Of a DNA stretch of 64,000 bases, positions 35,482-43,964 are shown in pieces (the first letter of the stretch is position 1; the number at the start of each line of letters is the position of its first letter). The position numbers and the translations under genes were made by a program. The stretch lies in NCBI GenBank assembly GCA_964440985.1, contig CAYTWE010000002.1, positions 1 through 64,000 on the forward strand, written 5' to 3'. Origin of the DNA: UBA1731 sp964440985 (GTDB taxonomy: Bacteria > Verrucomicrobiota > Kiritimatiellia > RFP12 > UBA1067). The notes beneath the pieces were generated by a model. The model saw only the letters and a list, made by a program, of their open reading frames with translations, was not told the origin of the DNA and searched no databases.

Positions 35482-37449
35482 TCACCGCGCACCGTGGCCG
35501 CGGGACTTCGCCTTCTTCACGGACACTCCGCCCTTTCGCAGAAACTTGACCTTATACGTCTCGGATGGGGACTTCACCGTGACTGTGTTTTCGATTCCCT
35601 GTCTGTACGATATCTTCCACGGAGACGGCACACCCGTCCGCTTCACCACAAGTACGGTCACAATCGTGGCCTTCACGCCTGAAGGCGTCGCCGCGGAGAG
35701 ATGCCACTGCCTGCAATCCTTGAAACGCGCATCGAGCGACGGCGGATCGAAGGCGTCCGTCTGCGAAAACGCAAGCTTGTCAGGCGACAGGAAATGGACT
35801 TCCATCGACGCCCTTGGCCGTACGATCTCGACGCAATTGCGTTTTTCGTCAATGCGCATCTCGTCAGTCGCGTGAAGCCAGTATTTGAACGTATGCGGCG
35901 TCTTGGCGGCAAGCGTATCGCGTATCACGAACACGTCGCGTCCGAGGCGCACCACATCACGCAGGGCCTTCGTCAACTTTCCGTCGTACGCCGCAGTGGC
36001 GTCACCCGTGAAGGAGATCACATCGCCGTCGTCACGGAAGTCCGATATGCTGGACGCCGCCTTCTCCCCGCGTATCTGGCTCGGAACGTCATCGTACGTG
36101 ATGCCGCACTTTGCGCGGGTAGACCTTGTCCATTTGTCGTGATGAAGCGAACTGTAGCAGTCGTAGAATCCGGACGGAATCGCGAGCGGCTCCCCCCACG
36201 CGGCGACCGCGAAGCAGTTCTGGTCGTTGTGTCCGTGAGAGACGCTGCCGTACGGCGACGCCCTGAAATAGAATGCGACATCCTCCATCGCATCTGTCAC
36301 GTCCGAGTGTGAGCACACAAGCCCGACGGAGGGGAAATAGCGTGTGCCGGGCAGATTCTTCGGGCGATCGTACTGCGGCTCGCGATCCTTGAGGAAGAAC
36401 GGCCACAGTCCGCGGGCATCGCAATTGGGGGACTTGTCGGCGAACCAGTTCAGCGCCGGGTCGTCCTGCGCATCGGCGAGTAGACGGATGATGTTCGGAT
36501 ACCACGAATCGGCCTGCTGTCCGTCTCCGAACGGAGATATCGGCGAGCCGGGCGGACACTGGTAGATGAGATACCATGGGGTGTTCTTGAAAAACGGCTT
36601 TGTCGACATGATGTCCTCACCGCCCGACAGACGGTAGGCGAGCAGGGATTCGAGATTGTACTCCATGTACCAGCTCCAGTAGTGCGGACCTTCGTTCCAG
36701 CCGCCGTCGTCGCCGCCCCATGCGGGATAGATGTTGCGGAAGACATCCAGCACGTAGTTCCGCCACAGCTCCATTTCGGGATGCTCCCTCTCAAGCGCGA
36801 TGCAGGCCTCAAGCAGAAAACCGATCTGCCGGCCAAGGTGGGAACTGTATGGGTTCTGGTGGAACTTTGCCTTCTGGAGGAGGGCGTACACGTCTCCGGC
36901 GCGGGTGACCAGGCATTTCTCCACCTTCGCCCGCTCCTCATCGGTGTAGAGCGGACGCGTCCAGTCGTATGCGCGGCATCCCCGCCGCAGTATGCTCATG
37001 GCCGCTTCGTCGTTGTGGAACGTCCATGTCGAGCCTTTCGGATCGAAACCGGTGAAATGCAGCAGCCGGCGCTTCGCCTCCGCGCCAAGTTCCGCGTCGC
37101 CGGTGAGCAGATACGCCAACGCGCACTCCGCCATCTGACCGCACGGCGGGCGGATGGCCCTGAATATCTCCTGGTACGCAAGCCCGTACGCCGGCCCTTT
37201 CAGCCCGTCAAGCCTTTCCGGCTCCGGCATCAGCTCCTGACCGACATAGCGCCGGCTCAACCGCACGATTGTGTTGGCTTTGCGCTCAAGGTCGCCGCCT
37301 TCAGCGCAACGTCTGCGGAAGGATTCAATTGTGTCCTCGGTGAAGAAGAGACGCGGCGACATTGCGTCCGCTGCGCACCTCAAGCCAAGAAATACAGTGG
37401 TCAGCAGAATGAACGCACCGAACCACGCCCGCTTTGACGATACGGTCAT
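35482..37449 (-). CDS. Exported heparinase II/III-family polysaccharide lyase
   Basis: ATG 37449 overlaps the TGA of the upstream dehydrogenase gene (ATGA) with AGGAG five bases before; the longer reading would run in a shadow frame of that gene. Signal peptide: KRAWFGAFILLTTVFLGLRCA. Residues of about 35-370 are the (alpha/alpha) toroid of DUF4962/alginate-lyase type (WTFHNDEAAMSIL, HLGRQIGFLLEAC, GWNEGPHYWSWYMEYNLES). Residues of about 380-650 are the heparinase II/III beta-sandwich with SHGHNDQNCFAVAAWGEPL. His and Tyr candidates for beta-elimination are therefore present. The substrate may be a glycosaminoglycan, ulvan-like or other uronic-acid polymer. Confidence 0.88.
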   Translation of the reverse strand: MTVSSKRAWFGAFILLTTVFLGLRCAADAMSPRLFFTEDTIESFRRRCAEGGDLERKANTIVRLSRRYVGQELMPEPERLDGLKGPAYGLAYQEIFRAIRPPCGQMAECALAYLLTGDAELGAEAKRRLLHFTGFDPKGSTWTFHNDEAAMSILRRGCRAYDWTRPLYTDEERAKVEKCLVTRAGDVYALLQKAKFHQNPYSSHLGRQIGFLLEACIALEREHPEMELWRNYVLDVFRNIYPAWGGDDGGWNEGPHYWSWYMEYNLESLLAYRLSGGEDIMSTKPFFKNTPWYLIYQCPPGSPISPFGDGQQADSWYPNIIRLLADAQDDPALNWFADKSPNCDARGLWPFFLKDREPQYDRPKNLPGTRYFPSVGLVCSHSDVTDAMEDVAFYFRASPYGSVSHGHNDQNCFAVAAWGEPLAIPSGFYDCYSSLHHDKWTRSTRAKCGITYDDVPSQIRGEKAASSISDFRDDGDVISFTGDATAAYDGKLTKALRDVVRLGRDVFVIRDTLAAKTPHTFKYWLHATDEMRIDEKRNCVEIVRPRASMEVHFLSPDKLAFSQTDAFDPPSLDARFKDCRQWHLSAATPSGVKATIVTVLVVKRTGVPSPWKISYRQGIENTVTVKSPSETYKVKFLRKGGVSVKKAKSRGHGAR

Positions 37450-38222
37450 ATGTGCTCCTCTACGCCACGGAAGTGTACGTTCAGTTCGTGAAGCGGCGCA
37501 AGGAGCTGCCCGAGGGGCTGTCCGGCGGTGAGCTTCGCAAATGCGTTCACGTCCTTCGGGAAGCACTTTCCGCCGTAGCCGCGCTTTCCGTCGGGACCTG
37601 GAACGTACGTATGCGTATCGTTGATGTATCCGGACAGCAGGCATCCATTGTGCACCCGTGCCCAATCCGCCCCCATCTTTTCGCAGTATTCCCTTACCGC
37701 GTTGAAGTACGTCACCTTGTACGCGCCGAACACGTTGTGGGCGTACTTGGTGATCTCCGCCTCAAGGGGCGTCATCGTAGTGAAGTTCTTTCCCTTGAAG
37801 ATGCGCGTCAAAAGCTCCACCGCGCCGGTGAACACCATCGTCTGGCGTCGGAAGTCCTCGATGTGCGTCCTCTCCGTAAGGAACTCCGGCATGTAGCAGA
37901 CCTGATGCCCGGTCTCCCTCGAAAGCATGTCGCTCGTGCCGGGCAGCACCGTGGTGCGAACAAACACCGGGACGTCCGGCAGCCCGCATATGATCCGCTT
38001 CATCAGCGTAAGATCCTGCGTACCGTCATCCTCCGTGGGCACGTGTATCTGCAGGAACGCGATGTCGATTTCGGAGAGATCGTCGTTCATGCCCTTCGGC
38101 GGATCGCTCACATACACCTTCACGGCGGGATTGTTCTCGTCCAACCACGCCTTAAGCGCACCGCCTACGAATCCGCAGCCGATGATTCCGACCTTGATAT
38201 CCGAACTGTCGCCCATCTTCAC
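37446..38222 (-). CDS. Short UDP-glucose/GDP-mannose dehydrogenase-like protein lacking the C-terminal domain
   Basis: The 258-residue product contains the Rossmann start GIIGCGFVG (12-20), TTVLPGTS, the Lys/Asn pair in EITKYAHN (about 159-162) and catalytic Cys220 in GYGGKCFPKD, all residues used by UDP-sugar 6-dehydrogenases. It then stops, without the C-terminal UDP-binding domain that brings family members to about 400-450 residues. The stop is followed directly by the heparinase gene, so this does not look like a recent frameshift. GTG at 38222 overlaps the NIF3 stop (GTGA); ATG 38216 is an alternative. It may be an oxidoreductase on a smaller substrate. Confidence 0.8.
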   Translation of the reverse strand: MKMGDSSDIKVGIIGCGFVGGALKAWLDENNPAVKVYVSDPPKGMNDDLSEIDIAFLQIHVPTEDDGTQDLTLMKRIICGLPDVPVFVRTTVLPGTSDMLSRETGHQVCYMPEFLTERTHIEDFRRQTMVFTGAVELLTRIFKGKNFTTMTPLEAEITKYAHNVFGAYKVTYFNAVREYCEKMGADWARVHNGCLLSGYINDTHTYVPGPDGKRGYGGKCFPKDVNAFAKLTAGQPLGQLLAPLHELNVHFRGVEEHI

Positions 38223-38935
38223 GATTCCTTTCCTCTCTGCTCAAACAATGCATTGCGCATGGTGTCGTCCGGTGCAGTGCGCGGCAGAAACTCCGCATCC
38301 ACACCGAGTTCTCTCCGCATGGCCGCCGCAAGCGCCTTCACGCCGAACGTCTCTGTCTCGTAATGTCCCGCACAGACCATCTTCATGCCGCAGTTCTCGG
38401 CGGCGATCACATCGCCCCACGAAGCCTCTCCCGTGACGAACAGTCCGCAGCCGAGGTTCTTCGCAGCTTCGGCGAACTCGCCCGCGCCGCCGCTGCATAC
38501 GCCGACCTTGATGCCCTGCGGATTGCGGCCAGTCACCCCTATGGTGTTGCCGTGATAGACGAAAGCCGGCTTCAACCCCTTCAGACCAAGGAAGCGGGCA
38601 AGTTCATGGTTGTTGCCGTACTTTCTGTTCGCGTCAAGCGGCAGATGGTATGCGGCGATGGCTACGCCGCCCTCGATTGCCGCCTTCACCACCCCGTATG
38701 TGCCGCCGGTTATGCGGCGGATCCCTCCCCCCCACGAGATGCCGTGATGCACCACGAGCAGCTGCGCCCCTGACGCAACCGCAGATTTCACGGACGCCAT
38801 CGAGGCGTCAACGGCGAAAGCGACCTTGGTGACGTCATCCGGCCCCTCCACCTGAAGTCCGTTGTTCGACACATCGTCGAACTTCTTCACATCAAGCGTC
38901 CGGTCGATCCAATCCAATATCCGTTTCAGCTTCAT
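38219..38935 (-). CDS. NIF3-like dinuclear metal-centre protein (DUF34)
   Basis: ATG 38935 starts MKLKRILDWID; seven upstream codons fall in the promoter. The 238-residue protein carries VHHGISWG, YHLPLDAN, VCSGGAGEF and AGHYETETFGVKAL, the His/Asp/Glu residues that bind two metals in NIF3-family toroids. The biochemical role of the family is unsettled; some members act as GTP cyclohydrolase-like or metal-handling proteins. There is no Shine-Dalgarno; the ATG lies nine bases after TATAAT, suggesting a leaderless transcript. It is the first gene of the run ending with ispG. Confidence 0.9.
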   Translation of the reverse strand: MKLKRILDWIDRTLDVKKFDDVSNNGLQVEGPDDVTKVAFAVDASMASVKSAVASGAQLLVVHHGISWGGGIRRITGGTYGVVKAAIEGGVAIAAYHLPLDANRKYGNNHELARFLGLKGLKPAFVYHGNTIGVTGRNPQGIKVGVCSGGAGEFAEAAKNLGCGLFVTGEASWGDVIAAENCGMKMVCAGHYETETFGVKALAAAMRRELGVDAEFLPRTAPDDTMRNALFEQRGKES

Positions 38936-38944
38936 TGTCGGAGC

Positions 38945-38953
38945 ATTATAGCA
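38945..38953 (-). promoter_or_regulatory. Extended -10 promoter of the NIF3-ispG run
   Basis: Minus strand TGC-TATAAT (38953-38945), nine bases before the NIF3 ATG. No recognisable -35. Confidence 0.7.
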
Positions 38954-38989
38954 CATGAGGCGAACCGTGCGCGACGCGAGGGTGGCGCG

Positions 38990-39451
38990 TCAGTACTCGC
39001 CGCGCTCCATGTCGCGACGCTGCGCCTTCTTCTTGAGGGCATCGCGCTTGTCGTGGAGAGCCTTGCCCCGGCATATTCCGAGATCGAGCTTGATGCGTCC
39101 GCGCTTGACGTACAGCTTCAGCGGAATCAGGGTCAACCCCTTCGCCTCCGTCTTCATCCGGAGGGTCTCAACCTCCTTCCTGTGCACGAGCAGCTTGCGG
39201 TTTCGCCTCGGATCGTGGTTGAAGCGGTTTCCGAACTCGTATACAGGAATGTGCATCGCACAGACGAAAAGCTCTCCGCCAAGCACGGCTCCGTATGCCC
39301 CGGAAAGGGACGCCTCACCATGCCGGACAACCTTGACCTCCGTGCCAGTCAACTGAATACCGCACTCGATTCGATCGAGTACGGTATAGTCGTGCCAGGC
39401 TTTGCGGTTTACGGCCAGATCGCCCGGCGGATTGTGACTCTTCTCGCCCAC
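38990..39451 (-). CDS. smpB: SsrA-binding protein SmpB
   Basis: The 153-residue RNA-binding protein loads tmRNA on stalled ribosomes. Characteristic blocks are NRKAWHDYTVLDRIECGIQLTGTEVK, read as RKAWHDYTV and GIQLTGTEVKVVR, then NHDPRRNRKLLVHRKE and the basic tail KALHDKRDALKKKAQRRD. Start is GTG at 39451, three bases after the rpoZ TAA, so translation is probably coupled. No tmRNA gene is seen in the window. Confidence 0.96.
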   Translation of the reverse strand: MGEKSHNPPGDLAVNRKAWHDYTVLDRIECGIQLTGTEVKVVRHGEASLSGAYGAVLGGELFVCAMHIPVYEFGNRFNHDPRRNRKLLVHRKEVETLRMKTEAKGLTLIPLKLYVKRGRIKLDLGICRGKALHDKRDALKKKAQRRDMERGEY

Positions 39452-39454
39452 GCC

Positions 39455-39736
39455 TTATTCGTCGTCAGCGAATATCGACCGCATGGGAGAGTGCTTCGCC
39501 CACCGCGTCTTCGCGTCTTCGGCTCGCGCTATCGCATCAAAGTCGATTTCGGAAATGAGCTTTCCGCCGGCGACCTCGCGAAGTGCGGTATCCACTTTGT
39601 CCTCATCGGACGAAAGCGGACGCACCAGCGGCTTCTCGCCGTTGATGAGCTGCTTGACTCGCTTCGAAACGAGATTTACGAGAACCGGCACCGACGGGAC
39701 GCGTTCGTGCGCCGCTTTCAAGAGTTCAACGTTCAT
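39455..39736 (-). CDS. rpoZ: RNA polymerase omega subunit
   Basis: The 93-residue protein has the omega fold core (VLVNLVSKRVKQLINGEKPLV, with the conserved RVKQL and following K/R-P-L-V) and the VDTALREVAGGKL helix. Omega assists assembly of the beta-prime subunit. It lies between nagA and smpB. The ATG has GGAG about ten bases upstream, and a weak TATCAT box lies in the 38-base gap to nagA. Confidence 0.85.
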   Translation of the reverse strand: MNVELLKAAHERVPSVPVLVNLVSKRVKQLINGEKPLVRPLSSDEDKVDTALREVAGGKLISEIDFDAIARAEDAKTRWAKHSPMRSIFADDE

Positions 39737-39774
39737 TCAATTTACTCCACTTCCAAAAAGAAGCGTGAATGATA

Positions 39775-40923
39775 TCAGATACGACGCTCTCCGTCAAGAA
39801 ACACGGCCTTTACCTTGAAAGATTTTGTGTCAAGCACGGCGAGATCGGCCTTAAAGCCCTTCTCAACCTTGCCGAGCGTGTCGCCAAGACCCTGCTCGAT
39901 CGCCTGATTCCACGAAGTCACGCGAATGAGATCCTTGAGAGGGAGGCCGGTCACGTCGCGGAGGTTCTTGAGGCCCTGGTTCATCCAAAGAGTGGATCCG
40001 GCAAGATTGCCGCCTTCGACAAGACGCGCCTCTCCGCCCTTGAGCTGCACCTTAAGTCCGCCCATCTCGAACTCGTATCCGTCCTTGCAGTGCGAACAGC
40101 GCAGCGAATCAGTGATCATCTGTATGTGGGCAAGGCTGCGGCGCGTAAATATGAGCTTGAGCATGTCGTCGCAGAGGTGAATCCTGTCGCAGATGACCTC
40201 CGTGTCAAGATCCTCGATCAGGAATCCGGCGCCCACCATTCCGATTTCGCGGTGATGGAGCTTGGTCATCTGGTTGCAGAAATGCGTCATGTGGCGCAGC
40301 CCCTTCCTGTAGGCCGGCATGAACTCGGCCATCGTCGCGCCGGTGTGCCCGCAGCTCGGCACTATGCCGCGCTTGATGCAGGCCGCCGCAAACGCCGCAC
40401 CTCCCTCCTGCTCAGGCGCGAAGGATATCTGCTTCACCGGGGAGATCCTGTCGATGGACATGACCTCCTTCATGTCCGGCTTGCGCACGAACTTCGGATT
40501 CTGCGCGCCGCAGCATTTCACGTTGATGAACGGCCCTTCGAGATGTATGCCTATGACCTTCGAGAACGTCTGGTTCTTGCGGTATGCGGCAACGGCCTTC
40601 GCCGCTTCGATGAGGTTGTCGTGTCCGACTGTGAGGGTCGTAGGCAGAAACGATGTGCATCCCTCCGCAAGTTTCGCCTCGGCGATCTTTTCAATCGCCT
40701 CCGGAGTGGCGTCGCACACGTCGTATCCGCAGGCGCCGTGCAGATGCACGTCGATGAATCCAGGCACAACGTACGCGCCCTTTGCATCGAACACCCAATC
40801 GCACTTGGCGGGTCTTGCCACGCGGGACACCTTGGATATCCTGCCGTCGACGATCTCGATGGCGGCATCCGGCATATCCACGCCGGGGCTGATGACATGG
40901 GCGTTCACGATGACTGCTTTCAT
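39775..40923 (-). CDS. nagA: N-acetylglucosamine-6-phosphate deacetylase
   Basis: The 382-residue amidohydrolase removes acetate from GlcNAc-6-P. The metal motif VDVHLHGACGYD, the HLEGPFIN Glu region, SCGHTGATMAEF, the FCNQMTKLHHREIGMVGAG stretch (in parts) and the ITDSL aspartate are present. AAGGAG lies before the ATG, with a leader of about 75 bases from the TATAAT box. No nagB is adjacent. It would feed amino sugars from host glycans or cell-wall recycling into glycolysis. Confidence 0.94.
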   Translation of the reverse strand: MKAVIVNAHVISPGVDMPDAAIEIVDGRISKVSRVARPAKCDWVFDAKGAYVVPGFIDVHLHGACGYDVCDATPEAIEKIAEAKLAEGCTSFLPTTLTVGHDNLIEAAKAVAAYRKNQTFSKVIGIHLEGPFINVKCCGAQNPKFVRKPDMKEVMSIDRISPVKQISFAPEQEGGAAFAAACIKRGIVPSCGHTGATMAEFMPAYRKGLRHMTHFCNQMTKLHHREIGMVGAGFLIEDLDTEVICDRIHLCDDMLKLIFTRRSLAHIQMITDSLRCSHCKDGYEFEMGGLKVQLKGGEARLVEGGNLAGSTLWMNQGLKNLRDVTGLPLKDLIRVTSWNQAIEQGLGDTLGKVEKGFKADLAVLDTKSFKVKAVFLDGERRI

Positions 40924-41010
40924 TCTGCGTTCTCCTTGTTTGCGTTGTGCGTTCTAAAATTCCTTCACCGAACCTCCGTCCGACCGGACGGCATCGTCCC
41001 AATGCCCGCA

Positions 41011-41019
41011 ATTATAGCA
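41011..41019 (-). promoter_or_regulatory. Extended -10 promoter of nagA
   Basis: Minus strand TGC-TATAAT (41019-41011); weak -35. It is divergent from the box at 41161. Confidence 0.65.
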
Positions 41020-41064
41020 TAAACATGTTTTTGCGGTGATCTCACGGACGTCATGTGAATATCT

Positions 41065-41095
41065 ATGCGCCGGTGATTTCCGGTCGCCGGCGCAT
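41065..41095. repeat. Perfect inverted repeat between divergent promoters
   Basis: Arms 41065-41073 and 41087-41095 are 9-bp perfect complements around a 13-base spacer. It is the main structure in the 310-base gap between nagA and the plus-strand LamG/beta-helix gene and lies between their -10 boxes. It could be an operator or a hairpin. Confidence 0.4.
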
Positions 41096-41160
41096 TCCCG
41101 GCAAATGTCGCCCGTCCGCAGTCATGACCGGAGAACGGTGAAAGGAGCAGACGTTTCTGA

Positions 41161-41166
41161 TATAAT
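41161..41166 (+). promoter_or_regulatory. -10 box for the LamG/beta-helix gene
   Basis: TATAAT preceded by CTGA, 67 bases before the nominal start codon. GTGAAA at 17-bp spacing is the best -35 candidate. Confidence 0.55.
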
Positions 41167-41233
41167 GCCGACCGTACCTGAGGGTGTCGTTCTGTGTTGA
41201 AATTCCGTCAGGCTGCACACTGAGATCCATCAT

Positions 41234-43954
41234 ATGACAGCAAGAAAGGTGATGATGTCCATGGCAGGATTGTCCTGTGGCGCACTGCCTGTGCGCATTG
41301 TGAGGCGCATGGCGCAGGTGATGCCCGTTGTAACGTCAATGGCGTGGCTGTCGGCGCCCGGCGCAAATACGCCGGTTGTCGACCTCAAGTTCAAGCGTGA
41401 CGAAATCCGCACGACGGCGCAGACGGTGCGCCCCGCTCCGCCGCTCATGACTAACCGGTTGACGGTCGCCTGCTGGGTGATGCCGCTCGACAGGAATGTG
41501 CACAATTGCTCCTCCCGATGGGAAAGCGCGTCTCGGCGCGTCATCGCGAGCGACGGCTCCGGCTACTACGACGGCTTCCGCACCGGCATGACCGGCGATT
41601 CCCGCTACGTCCCCTACTTTCAGGCCGGCGATGCGAAGAAGCCGAAACTTTATTCGCTTGACCTCGCCCTGCCGAGCGGCAAATGGGCGCACATGGCGTG
41701 GACATGGGACATCACGAATCTCGTCGGCTACGTAAACGGCGAACGCCGCATATCGTTCGCCACGCCACCGAACTGGACGCCCCCGCGGAACGGCCGCTTC
41801 GTCGTCGGTCCCGCCGACCACGGAGTTCCGCCCCTTCCGATGAAGCTGGAATGTCTGCAAGTCTGGGATCGTCCGCTCTCCCCCGCTGAAATCGAGGCGA
41901 TGGCGATCGACCGCTTCCCCGAACGCAAGGCTGCGGCCCTCACGGAACGCGGACGCTGGGCGGAGGCCCGCGAAATCTACGCCGGCCTTGACGACTGGAA
42001 GGCGGAGCGGAAGCCGTACATGGACGTCGAACCGCGCCGTCCCGTCGCGCCGCCGCCCGCAACAGCGCATTCGCTTTTCGTGTCGCCGTCCGGCGACGAT
42101 GCGGCGGCCGGGACGCTCGATGCGCCGCTGAAGTCGTGGAGCGCCGCCGTCCGGCGCGTCCGCAAACTGATTGCATCCGCCGCCTCAGGCGGCGTGACCG
42201 TCTTCTTCCGTGGCGGCGAATACCGCGTCACGGAGACCGTTCGGCTTGAAAAGGCGGATTCCGGACGCCCGGACTTCCCCGTCGTGTACACGGCGTATGG
42301 CGACGAGCGGCCGGTGTTCACGGGACTTGCGGATCTGGACGACTGGAAGCCCGTCACCGACCCTGCGGCGCTGCGCCGCCTGCCGACCGCGGCCGCTCGT
42401 GCCGCCGTGCGCGTCTGCGACCTGCGCAAGGCCGGCGTTCCGTTCCCCGCAAAGCCGGAGCCCTACGGCTGGGGATTCGCCGAAACTCAGCATCTCGACC
42501 TGTATGTCGATGGCGAACGCCAGCTGCCGGCGCGCTATCCGAACGACTCGTTCCTTCAGGCGACGAACGTCCTTGACAGGACGAACTGCGTCTTCCGGGC
42601 GGACGCCGCCGCCGGCGACATGGCCGACTGGGCGCTCGAACCCGATCTGATGGGATGCGGCTACTGGGTCTGGTGCTGGGCGGACTTCACTGTCGCGCTG
42701 AAGCCGGATGTCGCCGCGAACACCTTCACGATCGCCCCCAAACTGCGATGGCCGATGGCCGCCAAATGGAATCCGGACATGTTCTACTTCCTCTGCAGCG
42801 CGCTCCGCGCCGTGGATCGCGAGGGAGAGTGGCATTTGGACAGAACGACTGGGATGCTGTATGCCTGGACAAAGCCCGGCCGCCGACAGATTTCGGCCTT
42901 TGAGCATCCCTTCCTCAAAATGCGGAACGTCTCGCACGTGCAGATCCGCGGGCTTGAGCTGACGGGCGGGCGAGGCCGCGCCGTGGTGGCGACCGACTGT
43001 TCAGACGTCCTGTTCGTGCGCAACCGCGTGACGGACTTCGGCGGCGAGGGCTTCCGTCTTTCCAACGCTCGCGACGTTGTCGTATGGGGAAACGTCTTCA
43101 GCGGATTCGGATGCGCCGCCATGGACGTCTCAGGCGGCGATCGCCGCACCTTGACGGCGAGCGGCATCCGAATCGAGAACAATGAAATCTCCCATTCATC
43201 CCGCCACGTGCGCACGTACACGCCAGGGCTGCGCCTGCACGGATGCGGCACGAAGGTCGTCTACAACCATTTCCACCACATCCTCTCCAGCGCCATGCGA
43301 CTGGAGGGCAACGACTTCCTCGTCAGCATGAACGTAGTCGAGGACGTGGTGAAGGAATCGGGCGACCAGGGCGGCGTGGACATCTACAACAATCCGTCCT
43401 ACCAGGGCAACGTCTACTCGTTCAACATCTGGCGCAACATCGGCTGCGGAGGACACGGCCAGGCCGGCATCCGCTTCGACGACCGCATCTCGGGGCAGGT
43501 GGTCTACGGCAACCGCTTCGACAACTGCTCTGACGGGAAACACTTCGGTGCGGTGCAGATCAACGGCGGACGGCGCAACGTCATAGACAACAATGTGTTC
43601 ACGCGCTGCGCATTCGCCGTCTCCGCCGGCGGATATGACGGCGAACGCTGGCGGGACGGATTCGCCCTGCCGGACATCCGGAAAAAGTGCGAACAGGACG
43701 TAAACATCTACGCGCCGCCCTACACGACGCGCTATCCGGGCATCGAGACGCTGAAGGACGAACTGCACCAGGTGAACAGTTTCACGCGCAACGTCTTCGT
43801 CGGCGACGGGCAAATGCTCAAGACGTCCGGATGGGACACCCTTGCGCGGAACTGGCGCTTTGCAGCACACCCCGATCTGGACGAACTCGCCCGCGAGACG
43901 TGCTTCGCGCCGCTTCCGCATGAGAACGAGATAGGAACGTATTCTGCGAAATAG
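41234..43954 (+). CDS. LamG plus right-handed beta-helix protein, possible polysaccharide-active enzyme
   Basis: The 906-residue product has a LamG-like domain (about 45-225: NRLTVACWVMPLD, KWAHMAWTWDITN, LECLQVWDRPLS), then SLFVSPSGDDAAAGTLDAPLKS, the usual entry to Pel-type beta-helix enzymes. A long right-handed beta-helix follows (about 270-800) with VFFRGGEYRVTETV, IRIENNEISHSS and GVDIYNNPSYQGNVYSFN. Lyase or glycosidase activity is possible; no catalytic set is certain. The start is uncertain: ATG 41234 has no good ribosome site, while ATG 41255 has AAAGG five bases upstream. A signal peptide is not obvious; RIVRRMAQVMPVVTSMAWL may serve. It is the only plus-strand gene between 1 and 52 kb. 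Confidence 0.75.
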   Translation: MTARKVMMSMAGLSCGALPVRIVRRMAQVMPVVTSMAWLSAPGANTPVVDLKFKRDEIRTTAQTVRPAPPLMTNRLTVACWVMPLDRNVHNCSSRWESASRRVIASDGSGYYDGFRTGMTGDSRYVPYFQAGDAKKPKLYSLDLALPSGKWAHMAWTWDITNLVGYVNGERRISFATPPNWTPPRNGRFVVGPADHGVPPLPMKLECLQVWDRPLSPAEIEAMAIDRFPERKAAALTERGRWAEAREIYAGLDDWKAERKPYMDVEPRRPVAPPPATAHSLFVSPSGDDAAAGTLDAPLKSWSAAVRRVRKLIASAASGGVTVFFRGGEYRVTETVRLEKADSGRPDFPVVYTAYGDERPVFTGLADLDDWKPVTDPAALRRLPTAAARAAVRVCDLRKAGVPFPAKPEPYGWGFAETQHLDLYVDGERQLPARYPNDSFLQATNVLDRTNCVFRADAAAGDMADWALEPDLMGCGYWVWCWADFTVALKPDVAANTFTIAPKLRWPMAAKWNPDMFYFLCSALRAVDREGEWHLDRTTGMLYAWTKPGRRQISAFEHPFLKMRNVSHVQIRGLELTGGRGRAVVATDCSDVLFVRNRVTDFGGEGFRLSNARDVVVWGNVFSGFGCAAMDVSGGDRRTLTASGIRIENNEISHSSRHVRTYTPGLRLHGCGTKVVYNHFHHILSSAMRLEGNDFLVSMNVVEDVVKESGDQGGVDIYNNPSYQGNVYSFNIWRNIGCGGHGQAGIRFDDRISGQVVYGNRFDNCSDGKHFGAVQINGGRRNVIDNNVFTRCAFAVSAGGYDGERWRDGFALPDIRKKCEQDVNIYAPPYTTRYPGIETLKDELHQVNSFTRNVFVGDGQMLKTSGWDTLARNWRFAAHPDLDELARETCFAPLPHENEIGTYSAK

Positions 43955-43964
43955 GCGGTGAGGA

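Noticed and set aside
37450..37665. 72-codon N-terminal extension of the heparinase
   Set aside because: It reads the dehydrogenase-like gene out of frame. The ATGA start at 37449 with AGGAG and a following signal peptide is far better.
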